Shown: positions 1-6,232 of the stretch, in pieces
Position numbering within the stretch: position 1 is the stretch's first letter
Layout: every line of letters starts with the position of its first letter
Assembly: GCA_027038335.1 (NCBI GenBank)
Contig: JALVWI010000266.1
Span: 1-7,750, forward strand
Length of the DNA: 7,750 nt
DNA from: Campylobacterales bacterium
GTDB lineage: Bacteria; Campylobacterota; Campylobacteria; Campylobacterales; JALSKU01
Direction of reading: 5' to 3'
Notes under the pieces: model-generated
The model's input: the letters and a program-made list of their open reading frames with translations, nothing else
Databases searched by the model: none
Told to the model about the DNA's origin: nothing
Made by a program: the position numbers and the translations under genes

Positions 1-461
1 GCCAATTTTTAACAGATACCAAAGGTGAAGGAGTGCTAAATCACTCATTTTTAGAGTTTCGACCGATGGGTGGAAGCGTAGAGCATAGAATGAACGGGGC
101 TTTGGTGTCTATGGAAAACGGTACGGCTCTTGGATACTCTTTATTTAACTTGCAAGATAGAGGTGTACTTTTTATAAAACCTCAAGATAAAGTGTATGTA
201 GGTATGATCATAGGAGAAAATGCCAGAGCAAATGATCTTGATGTAAACCCAATAAAAGGAAAAAATCTTACAAATGTAAGAAGTAGCGGAGCGGATGAAG
301 CTATCAAACTAGTTCCTCCAAGAGAGTTGACACTTGAGTCAGCGTTAGAGTGGATAGAAGATGATGAGCTTGTAGAAGTAACTCCAAAAAGCATAAGACT
401 AAGAAAAAGATACTTAGATCCGACTATTAGAAAAAGAATGGCACGAAAAAAAGAAGCATAG
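1..461 (+). CDS. typA: TypA/BipA ribosome-associated GTPase, C-terminal part (5' end outside window)
   Basis: This is the C-terminal quarter of the translational GTPase TypA (BipA), which binds the ribosome and acts in ribosome assembly and stress adaptation. The reading frame is open from position 3 and continues off the left edge, so a GTG at 33 is an internal Val and not the start. About 152 residues are visible of a protein normally near 600. They cover the end of the EF-G-like domain V and the BipA-specific C-terminal domain. Diagnostic stretches include MGGSVEHRMNGALVS, LFNLQDRG, GENARANDLDVNP, KNLTNVRSSGADEA and the near-invariant DDELVEVTPKSIRLRKR just before the basic tail. The GTPase domain lies outside the window. 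The gene ends 8 bases before gspG, so it may be cotranscribed with the secretion operon, although no functional link is implied. Identification is firm. Confidence 0.96.
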   Translation, partial: QFLTDTKGEGVLNHSFLEFRPMGGSVEHRMNGALVSMENGTALGYSLFNLQDRGVLFIKPQDKVYVGMIIGENARANDLDVNPIKGKNLTNVRSSGADEAIKLVPPRELTLESALEWIEDDELVEVTPKSIRLRKRYLDPTIRKRMARKKEA

Positions 462-464
462 GAG
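460..464 (+). promoter_or_regulatory. Shine-Dalgarno site for gspG
   Basis: AGGAG lies 5 bases before the gspG ATG and overlaps the typA stop codon (TAG at 459-461). It fixes the gspG start and suggests that translation of gspG is coupled to termination on typA. Confidence 0.8.
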
Positions 465-469
465 ATAAA

Positions 470-892
470 ATGAGAAGAGGATTTTCACTACTTGAATTGA
501 TGATAGTTATCATCATTTTAGGACTTTTAGCCGCACTTGTTATGCCGAACCTCATAGGAAAAGGTGAAGAAGCAAAGAAAAAGTTGGTTTGCGTTCAAAT
601 GAAAAATATAATGCAAACATTAGATATGTTTAAAGCAGATCAAGGAAGTTACCCTACAACCGAAGAGGGGCTTAAAGCACTCGTTAAAAATCCAAATAAA
701 GAAAAATATCCCAATTATCCGGCTCAAGGATATTTTTCTGAGGGGCAATTACCCAAAGACTCTTGGAAACATAATTTTATATATATTTATAACGGAACAA
801 GACCTGATCTTATATCACTCGGCTCTGACGGAAAAGAGGGCGGTAAAAATGAAGCGGCAGATATAAGATACTCTACTACATGTCAAAAGTGA
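470..892 (+). CDS. gspG: T2SS major pseudopilin GspG
   Basis: This is the major subunit of the periplasmic pseudopilus of the type II secretion system. The 140-residue length is typical of GspG. A four-residue leader (MRRG) is followed by FSLLELMIVIIILG, a class III prepilin signal. Prepilin peptidase should cut after Gly4, leaving Phe at +1 and the assembly Glu at +5. The hydrophobic helix covers residues 5-25. The C-terminal part carries the GspG hallmark SLGSDGKEGG followed by AADI (about 116-131), which matches the calcium-binding loop of the family. YPTTEEGLKAL (61-71) also matches GspG. Two Cys residues (41 and 138) could pair after export, which is inference. The start is fixed by a good Shine-Dalgarno site. 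It overlaps the next gene by 13 bases, or 4 if that gene starts at GTG 889. Confidence 0.95.
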   Translation: MRRGFSLLELMIVIIILGLLAALVMPNLIGKGEEAKKKLVCVQMKNIMQTLDMFKADQGSYPTTEEGLKALVKNPNKEKYPNYPAQGYFSEGQLPKDSWKHNFIYIYNGTRPDLISLGSDGKEGGKNEAADIRYSTTCQK

Positions 893-1425
893 GATATAAA
901 CTATCAGCATTTACTTTAGTAGAAATGCTGATAGTGCTTATACTTATAGGTGTTGTATATAGTTTGATATTAAATAGATACAAACCGGAAAAAGAGGAGT
1001 TATTCCCACACTCACAAACACCTTTTAGAAGTATTTTGATACCCTTGTGGAATCATTCTCATATCATACTTTTATGCGAAGATAAATGTAAAAAATGTAA
1101 TATATATAACGAAAACGGTAAAATTATAAAAAAAATAAAACAATCTCTGTTTAAGCAAAATGATGTTCCAAAATTTTATGTATTTAGCGATAACGGCGAA
1201 ATAAATAGAAAAGAGTTTTTACATATCAAACCTCAAAATAGCGAAGAAAGAGTTTGTTTTAGATTTGATCTATATCCAAATAAAAGTAGTAGCGAACTTA
1301 TACTAGAGTATAAAAACGGTAAAGTTTTATATTTACCCCCATATTTTAATGATACTCTATCTTTTTCATCGCTTGAAGGATTGCAAAATTATTTTGAAAA
1401 TTTAAAAACGGAAATAGTAAGATGA
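880..1425 (+). CDS. Minor pseudopilin-like protein of the T2SS (GspH/I/J position)
   Basis: This 181-residue protein begins with a prepilin-type signal: a basic leader ending KLSA, then FTLVEMLIVLILIG. Phe is at +1 and Glu at +5, but Ala replaces the usual Gly at -1. The membrane helix covers about residues 11-31 and the rest is a predicted periplasmic domain. The body has an unusual cluster of three Cys, C-x3-C-x2-C at residues 66, 70 and 73, plus Cys126. I cannot assign it to GspH, GspI or GspJ from sequence; its place between gspG and gspF and its signal make a minor pseudopilin likely. An in-frame GTG at 889 gives a shorter leader (MRYKLSA) and a 4-base GTGA overlap with gspG. Neither start has a clear Shine-Dalgarno site, so coupling to gspG translation is probable. 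It overlaps gspF by ATGA. Confidence 0.75.
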   Translation: MSKVRYKLSAFTLVEMLIVLILIGVVYSLILNRYKPEKEELFPHSQTPFRSILIPLWNHSHIILLCEDKCKKCNIYNENGKIIKKIKQSLFKQNDVPKFYVFSDNGEINRKEFLHIKPQNSEERVCFRFDLYPNKSSSELILEYKNGKVLYLPPYFNDTLSFSSLEGLQNYFENLKTEIVR

Positions 1426-2639
1426 TATTTATCTATAAAGGCATTGACAAAAACGGTAAAAAGATAAAAGAAAAGATTGAGGCATCATCGATAGAGGAAG
1501 CCAAAAAGAAATTGTCTTCAAAGGGTGTTATATATAATGTTTTAAAAGAGGATAGCGGGCTAAATTTTAAAAATTTTTCTTTAAAAAGAGAGTATAAAAT
1601 AGATGCTAAAAAACTCTCTTCAATAAGCCGTGAAATATCTATGTACTTAAAAGCCGGCATTACCGTAGTCAATGCTATAAAAATCATAACAAACCAATAT
1701 AAAAATGATAAATATCTTTTTTTATTTTTTCAAACTATCAATACACTTTTGGATGAAGGAAAAACATTTTATCAAGCTTTGGATGAGCAAAAAATCATAA
1801 AATTACCCCTTTTTTATAAACAATCCATCAGAGTTTCAGAAACAAGCGGCATTTTAGATAGTGTGCTTTTTGAACTTGCTAGATTTTTAAAGGAGCAAGA
1901 TAGAATAAATAAACAAATCCAAAGCGCTATGGCATATCCGCTGTTTATGTTGGTTATCTCATTTTTTATGGTTGGCTTTATGCTCTCTTTTGTTGTTCCG
2001 AAAATTACTTCAATGTTTGATCAAATGCACCAAAAACTTCCTTTGATTACAAGAATTGTTATAACAACAGGCAATGTTTTAAAGCAAGACGGTATCTATA
2101 TCATAATAGTTTTGATAATTTTGATAGCTATTTTTTCACTATTGATGAAATACAATCACACTTTTAGATATACAATTCACAAATTTTTACTAAAGCTGCC
2201 TTTTTTTGGTAATTTGATAGAAAAAACAGAGTTAGCAAGATTTTCTTATATGATGTCTTTACTTCTAAAATCAGGTATCCCGATAGTTCAAGCTATCAAT
2301 CTTTCGGCAAATATTCTTAAAAATTCGGTTATAAAAGATATATTTTTGCAAGCATCAACAAAAGTTGTCGAAGGTAAAAAACTTTCATCATCTCTTGCAA
2401 CTATGCCTTATGTGGTCAATGATTCTTTTATACAAGCGGTTGCTCTGGCCGAAGAGACCAGTGAAGTAGAGGAGGTTATGAAAAACCTCTCAGAGCTATA
2501 TTTTGAAGAAAATCATGATAAGGTTACTATTTTGCTATCTTTGCTAGAGCCTGTTTTGATGCTGGTTGTAGGCGGAATTATAGGTTTTATAGTTACCGCG
2601 ATGCTACTTCCGATATTTTCTATGAATATAGGAAATTAG
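1422..2639 (+). CDS. gspF: T2SS inner-membrane platform protein GspF
   Basis: This is the polytopic inner-membrane core of the T2SS assembly platform. It contacts GspE, GspL and GspM and supports pseudopilin insertion and extraction. The 405-residue length is standard for the GspF/PilC family. The N-terminal cytoplasmic part opens with FIYKGIDKNGKKIKEKIEA, the common family start. Two T2SSF repeat domains follow (about 65-190 and 270-395). Each has a LLKSGI-like element (YLKAGI at 75-80; LLKSGIP at 281-287) and an acidic SETSGILDSVL-type motif (about 139-149). The second copy is looser, AEETSEVEEV (343-352). Membrane segments lie near 172-194, 222-242 and 371-396. The ATG overlaps the previous stop as ATGA. 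T2SS rather than pilus function is inferred from the neighbouring gspG, gspC and gspD. Confidence 0.95.
   Translation: MIFIYKGIDKNGKKIKEKIEASSIEEAKKKLSSKGVIYNVLKEDSGLNFKNFSLKREYKIDAKKLSSISREISMYLKAGITVVNAIKIITNQYKNDKYLFLFFQTINTLLDEGKTFYQALDEQKIIKLPLFYKQSIRVSETSGILDSVLFELARFLKEQDRINKQIQSAMAYPLFMLVISFFMVGFMLSFVVPKITSMFDQMHQKLPLITRIVITTGNVLKQDGIYIIIVLIILIAIFSLLMKYNHTFRYTIHKFLLKLPFFGNLIEKTELARFSYMMSLLLKSGIPIVQAINLSANILKNSVIKDIFLQASTKVVEGKKLSSSLATMPYVVNDSFIQAVALAEETSEVEEVMKNLSELYFEENHDKVTILLSLLEPVLMLVVGGIIGFIVTAMLLPIFSMNIGN
2630..2633 (+). promoter_or_regulatory. Shine-Dalgarno site supporting the TTG start of the gspK-like gene
   Basis: AGGA lies 8 bases before the TTG at 2642, inside the last codons of gspF. 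The TTG is the only start-like codon in this frame upstream of the prepilin-type signal, and no ATG lies between it and the hydrophobic helix. The site therefore decides an otherwise weak start. Confidence 0.6.
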
Positions 2640-2641
2640 GA

Positions 2642-3559
2642 TTGAGCATTAAGTATTTAGGATTTAGAGCAAGTACTAGATCAGGGTATGCTCTACTTTT
2701 TACGCTTTTTATCATTTTTGCCATAACTATTATACTCTCCCAAATACTCCAACTCTCAGATAAAAGCATCCGATCAAGCAACCAGATAAGAGACTATATT
2801 CAACTTTCAAGTTTAACAAAAGATGTCATTAAAATCATAAAAAAAGCTCCTGAATTGAAAGATATAAAAGATGCTGATACATTTGATGCTTTTTTGCAAA
2901 GCTTCTCTCTTATACCTATAAAATTTAAAGACGGCACTAAAGCGGTGATAGAGATAAAACCCTCTTCAACCGCTATAAATATCAACAATATACCTCATTG
3001 GAACAGATATCAAAAAGAGAGATTTGTATCCTTTTTAAGAAGCTATGGAGTTATTTCGGCTGATTATTTTCTCAATCTTCTAATAGATATCACAACACCT
3101 AAATCAACACTAACAGATATAAAAAATGATTTGCCCTCGTTAAATAGTAAAACTTTAAATAAATATAGAGATTTTGAGAAGATAGAACGCTACTATATAT
3201 CTATAACAAAAGATTATAATATTTTATATATTCCTTGGAAAAAGATAATATCATTTCACGGTAATGAATTGGATGCTAATTACATAAGCTGTGAATTGTG
3301 GAAACTTATCTATTTTGATAGCCCCAATGATGAAATGATACAAAGTATTTGCAATAAAAAAGAGATACTTAGCGATATAAATGATTTAAATATACCTGTT
3401 GATATATTGCAAAATATTAAAAAATTTCATATCACAACCGATACTCAAAAAATAAATATAGAAATAAAATTGTATTTAAAGGATAAAAAAGATATAATTT
3501 CCACCTTTTCCTATGATATAAGAACAAAAAAGGTATCCAATGTTTCAATGGCTTTCTAG
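2642..3559 (+). CDS. gspK: GspK-like minor pseudopilin
   Basis: This is a 305-residue GspK-type minor pseudopilin, predicted to cap the pseudopilus tip. The leader (residues 1-15) ends TRSG and is followed by YALLFTLFIIFAITIIL, one hydrophobic helix. Residue +5 is Phe rather than Glu, and loss of Glu5 is a recognised GspK trait. The length is near the usual 300-330, and GspK is the only large pseudopilin. ININNIP (112-117), then FVSFLRSYGV and FLNLLIDI (about 129-150), resemble the alpha-domain of GspK with its LLDWID element, though the acidic Asp cluster is mostly lost. LDANYISCELWKLI (210-223) resembles the conserved NVNTA segment. Cys217 and Cys237 could form a disulfide. The start is TTG. 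It lies 2 bases after gspF and overlaps the next gene by 20 bases. Divergence makes the family call moderate; the prepilin-like signal and position make the role likely. Confidence 0.75.
   Translation: MSIKYLGFRASTRSGYALLFTLFIIFAITIILSQILQLSDKSIRSSNQIRDYIQLSSLTKDVIKIIKKAPELKDIKDADTFDAFLQSFSLIPIKFKDGTKAVIEIKPSSTAININNIPHWNRYQKERFVSFLRSYGVISADYFLNLLIDITTPKSTLTDIKNDLPSLNSKTLNKYRDFEKIERYYISITKDYNILYIPWKKIISFHGNELDANYISCELWKLIYFDSPNDEMIQSICNKKEILSDINDLNIPVDILQNIKKFHITTDTQKINIEIKLYLKDKKDIISTFSYDIRTKKVSNVSMAF
3529..3533 (+). promoter_or_regulatory. Shine-Dalgarno site for the gspL-like gene, inside gspK
   Basis: AAAGG lies 6 bases before the ATG at 3540, within the gspK reading frame. It supports a start that overlaps the end of gspK by 20 bases in another frame. 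The nearby ATG at 3548 is in the gspK frame and reaches the gspK stop after two further codons. Confidence 0.6.
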
Positions 3560-4496
3560 TCAAAAAGATTATAATGTTATTATATTAGATAAAAACAGTA
3601 TTTTACCCAAGGGTACCGTTTTGTCCGAAAAAAAGATAAATGTTGTACTTTCTCCGTCATATTATTGGTTCATAGAAAAAAAATTGCCTATTAAATTTAC
3701 TTTTCAAGCAAAAGAGTATCTCCCCTCTATCTTCGAATCTTTAACACCTTCTGGCAAATTAAGCTATTTGGCTATACCCAAAGGGGATACTTTTTGGCTA
3801 TTTGCTTATGATGATCAAAAAATTATAAAAGCATTAGAAGATAACGGCATAAATATATCTAATGTAGAGAAAATTTATTTTGCCCAAAATGTTTTTAGCA
3901 AAGATGCAATTGATCTTGAAAATGATTATTCGCTCGTAGATATCAAAGGCACTATAACTCGAGTTCCTACTGCTTTGGTAAATGTTCAGAAATACTTATC
4001 AAAGATTCCTAAAAATGAATTTGATTTAACAAACGGTGTTAATTTAAAGAGATACAAAAGTTTTATAGATGAAAAGATATTGTACAAAGTATTTATACCT
4101 CTATCTCTGCTTATATTGCTATATGCCGTAGAAATAGTTAAGCTTTGGCATATCAATAAAAATTTATCCGAGCAAAAAGAGAAAATTTTTTCACAATACA
4201 ATTTACCCAGTACAACTTTTCAAAATAGATCTATTCTTGAAAGGTTGGAAAATATATATAAAAAACAAAAAAATATAAGAGAGTTTATAAGTGTAGTTTT
4301 ATCTGCTCCATACCGCTCAAATGAGTTTATAAAACTCTTTTCATTAGATAAAAATAGTGCAACACTTCGCATAAAATTGGCAAAAATTTCGGATGCCGAT
4401 ATATTTAAAAACTATTTTGAGCAAAGATTGAGTGTAGGCAATATAAAAAGTATGAGTGTAAACTCTTCTATTTTAACAGTGGAGTTTACCCTATGA
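3540..4496 (+). CDS. gspL: GspL-like inner-membrane protein of the T2SS
   Basis: This 318-residue bitopic protein has GspL architecture. A cytoplasmic region (about 1-180) corresponds to the actin-like domain that recruits the ATPase GspE. A single membrane helix follows (about 181-200, LYKVFIPLSLLILLYAVEIV). The periplasmic part starts with a charged, probably coiled-coil stretch (201-250) and ends in a small alpha/beta domain (about 255-318) of ferredoxin-like type. The order K-L-M and the terminal ATGA overlap with a GspM-like gene strongly support the call. The cytoplasmic part is short and divergent, with no nucleotide-binding motif visible; it is about 180 residues where classical GspL has about 230-250. 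It is shorter overall than classical GspL (about 400). A PilM/PilN-like fusion is the same fold in other terms and cannot be excluded by eye. Confidence 0.72.
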   Translation: MFQWLSSQKDYNVIILDKNSILPKGTVLSEKKINVVLSPSYYWFIEKKLPIKFTFQAKEYLPSIFESLTPSGKLSYLAIPKGDTFWLFAYDDQKIIKALEDNGINISNVEKIYFAQNVFSKDAIDLENDYSLVDIKGTITRVPTALVNVQKYLSKIPKNEFDLTNGVNLKRYKSFIDEKILYKVFIPLSLLILLYAVEIVKLWHINKNLSEQKEKIFSQYNLPSTTFQNRSILERLENIYKKQKNIREFISVVLSAPYRSNEFIKLFSLDKNSATLRIKLAKISDADIFKNYFEQRLSVGNIKSMSVNSSILTVEFTL

Positions 4497-4900
4497 AACA
4501 ATTCCACCCGCTTTTGCTTATTGCTTTTGTTTTTTCTATTTTGATATTTGTTATATCGCTAAAATACCATGAACAAATGCAAAACTCTATCCTAACACAA
4601 GAGAGTCAAAAACTTCAGATAATGGCACAAAAGATAGTAGCATTTAAAAAAACTTGGCAAAATAGAGCTTTTCAAGAGAAGAGACTTCAAAGTTTTATAA
4701 AAAATTTATCCAAAAAACATATCAAATATACCAAACACTCTACTAGTGAAAATATAGAGTTTATTTTTGACAAATTAACGCCGTCTTTAAGCAAGTATGT
4801 TTTAAATACATTGATCAATCAAAATACAAAAATCTCATCCTTTGATATAAAACGCATAGATAATTCATCATTATCCATAAAAATCAGGATAGCAAAATGA
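4493..4900 (+). CDS. gspM: GspM-like inner-membrane protein of the T2SS
   Basis: This is a small 135-residue protein with the GspM layout. A short cytoplasmic N-terminus precedes one membrane helix (about 7-23). A charged, probably coiled-coil segment (24-75) and a short alpha/beta domain (about 77-135) ending in a beta strand (SLSIKIRI) follow. In the T2SS, GspM partners GspL in the platform. I do not see strongly diagnostic GspM residues, and the call rests on architecture and position right after the gspL-like gene. It is shorter than the usual 150-180 residues. GGAG at 4481-4484 lies 8 bases before the ATG, which overlaps the gspL stop as ATGA, so the two partners are probably made in coupled amounts. 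Its downstream gene starts with another ATGA overlap. Confidence 0.65.
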   Translation: MKQFHPLLLIAFVFSILIFVISLKYHEQMQNSILTQESQKLQIMAQKIVAFKKTWQNRAFQEKRLQSFIKNLSKKHIKYTKHSTSENIEFIFDKLTPSLSKYVLNTLINQNTKISSFDIKRIDNSSLSIKIRIAK

Positions 4901-5436
4901 TAAAAATATTTAAAAAATTTTTCTATTTTATTTTATGCTTGCTGCTTTTTTTACAATTGCTCATCATATTTTTACCAAAGGAGCAAATTTTCAATTATCT
5001 AATAGAAAAAGCCAAAGTTTATCATATAGTTTTTCATTCTCAAGCTATAAAAGATAAAGGAGTAAAATTTACTCTTATAAACAATAGACTTATTTATGAC
5101 GGTTTAAAAGTGGCTTCAAGCAAAGACATAAATGCCGATTTGTTTATAGTATATAGCACTATAACTATAACAAATGTAAAACTTTCAGAGATTGTTGAGA
5201 GTATGGTTCCTGATGATATATCTATTATCAAATTTTTATATTCACCCTATATGTTATATCATATCAAATTTAAAGCAAACGGTAAAATGGGTATCGCGTC
5301 AGGAGATATAGATTTGTTGCATAAAAAGATAATGATAGATTTAAAGCCATCAAAACTTATGAGAACAAGATATAGTGCAACTTTAAGACAGATGAAAAAA
5401 AGCAATAAAGGTTATAGATATGTTTATAACTTCTAA
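4897..5436 (+). CDS. GspN-like T2SS accessory membrane protein
   Basis: This 179-residue protein has an N-terminal membrane anchor (about 8-26, very Leu/Phe-rich) and a beta-rich predicted periplasmic domain. The pattern of short repeated strands and the C-terminal stretch GKMGIASGDIDLLHKK (129-144), followed by a LKPSKLM turn, resemble GspN, an optional T2SS component often encoded after GspM. Classical GspN is about 250 residues, so this would be a short version. Position between the gspM-like gene and gspC supports the call, but no decisive motif is seen, so the symbol is left blank. It could instead be an unrelated lineage-specific subunit. AGGA at 4886-4889 lies 7 bases before the ATG. 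It overlaps gspM by ATGA and gspC by 17 bases. Confidence 0.55.
   Translation: MIKIFKKFFYFILCLLLFLQLLIIFLPKEQIFNYLIEKAKVYHIVFHSQAIKDKGVKFTLINNRLIYDGLKVASSKDINADLFIVYSTITITNVKLSEIVESMVPDDISIIKFLYSPYMLYHIKFKANGKMGIASGDIDLLHKKIMIDLKPSKLMRTRYSATLRQMKKSNKGYRYVYNF
5407..5411 (+). promoter_or_regulatory. Shine-Dalgarno site for gspC, inside the gspN-like gene
   Basis: AAAGG lies 8 bases before the ATG at 5420. It supports the overlapping start of gspC within the last codons of the preceding gene. Confidence 0.6.
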
Positions 5437-6232
5437 AAAATCTTTTATAGATATACTTTTATGCTTTTTATGGATCACTTTTGCGGCTAAACTTTTAGGT
5501 TTGATAGTGGAATTTTCATTGCCGATACCTAAACAAAATGTATCTATCAATATAGATACAAATCTACCGTATATTCAATTTGCGTTAAAAAAAGATTTTG
5601 CTCTTGAAAATAGACAACAAAAAGTAAAACAGATAAAAAAAGAGCAACCTGCACTTTTAATGAAAAATATGCTGTTAAAAGGTGTATATATAGACGGTGC
5701 GGATAGTTTTGCGGTAATCGGGCTAAAAACAAAAAGAGATAGCATTAAGATCATACCTATCGGAAAAACTTTTCAAGGATATAAATTGGTTAAACTATTT
5801 CCAAAAAAAGTTTTATTGCAAAAAAACGGTATCATATACGCACTCTATCTAGAAAATGTAAAGATAGATCCGAATGCTAAAGATATCTCTTATATGATTC
5901 CCGACAAAAAGCAATTTATGCTAGAAAAACATGATGTTTATGATTATGTCAACCATTTTGATAAGATATGGAAAGAGATAGCCATAGATGATTCAAGAAA
6001 AAATGGAAAATTGGACGGTTTTTTGATAAAATGGATAAAACCAAACTCCATATTTGCTAAAATAGGCTTAAAAAAAGGGGATAAAATCATAAAAGTCAAC
6101 GGTAAACCTCTAAAGAGCTACGGTATTGCTTTTAGATATTATAAAAAGATAAAAAAAAGAGAGTTAAATAGTATAAATTTAACAGTTTTAAGAAATAAAA
6201 AAGAGAAGGATATAGAGTATGAATTGTTTTAA
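5420..6232 (+). CDS. gspC: T2SS protein GspC with HR and PDZ domains
   Basis: GspC is the inner-membrane protein that bridges the platform to the N0 domain of the GspD secretin and helps select substrates. The 270 residues show the full family order. A short cytoplasmic N-terminus precedes a membrane helix (about 10-31). A linker leads to the homology-region domain (about 80-147, with LLKGVYIDGADSFAVIGL and GKTFQGYKLVKLF). A C-terminal PDZ domain follows (about 198-268) with IKPNSIFAKIGLKKGD and KIIKVNGKPL, the carboxylate-loop and strand pattern of PDZ domains. A conserved-looking YVNHFDKIWKEIAI helix (about 176-189) connects HR and PDZ. It overlaps the gspN-like gene by 17 bases and gspD by 14 bases. 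Placement directly before gspD matches the classical C-D pair even though both sit at the other end of the operon. Confidence 0.92.
   Translation: MFITSKKSFIDILLCFLWITFAAKLLGLIVEFSLPIPKQNVSINIDTNLPYIQFALKKDFALENRQQKVKQIKKEQPALLMKNMLLKGVYIDGADSFAVIGLKTKRDSIKIIPIGKTFQGYKLVKLFPKKVLLQKNGIIYALYLENVKIDPNAKDISYMIPDKKQFMLEKHDVYDYVNHFDKIWKEIAIDDSRKNGKLDGFLIKWIKPNSIFAKIGLKKGDKIIKVNGKPLKSYGIAFRYYKKIKKRELNSINLTVLRNKKEKDIEYELF
6206..6210 (+). promoter_or_regulatory. Shine-Dalgarno site for gspD, inside gspC
   Basis: AAGGA lies 8 bases before the ATG at 6219. It selects a start that overlaps the end of gspC by 14 bases and is followed at once by a signal peptide. Confidence 0.65.

Noticed and set aside
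33..35. GTG as the start of a separate small gene
   Set aside because: The same frame is open upstream to the window edge and encodes TypA-like sequence before it, so this is an internal Val codon.
182..394. Ser-rich open frame on the - strand
   Set aside because: It is antisense to the conserved TypA C-terminus and its composition is what antisense reading of that region would give.
1433..1687. Open frame of 84 codons on the - strand
   Set aside because: Antisense shadow of the GspF N-terminal region, with no support from context.
2800..2988. Open frame of 62 codons on the - strand
   Set aside because: Antisense to the gspK-like gene within a continuous + strand operon; no motif seen.
3986..4201. 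Open frame of 71 codons on the - strand
   Set aside because: Antisense to the gspL-like gene around its membrane helix; chance frame in AT-rich DNA.
5547..5732. Open frame of 61 codons on the - strand
   Set aside because: Antisense to gspC; no family resemblance.
1128..6158. A8 tracts at 1128-1135, 3676-3683 and 6151-6158 as possible phase-variation or frameshift sites
   Set aside because: Short A runs are expected at this AT content. Each host gene is intact through the tract, and no alternative frame gives a meaningful product.
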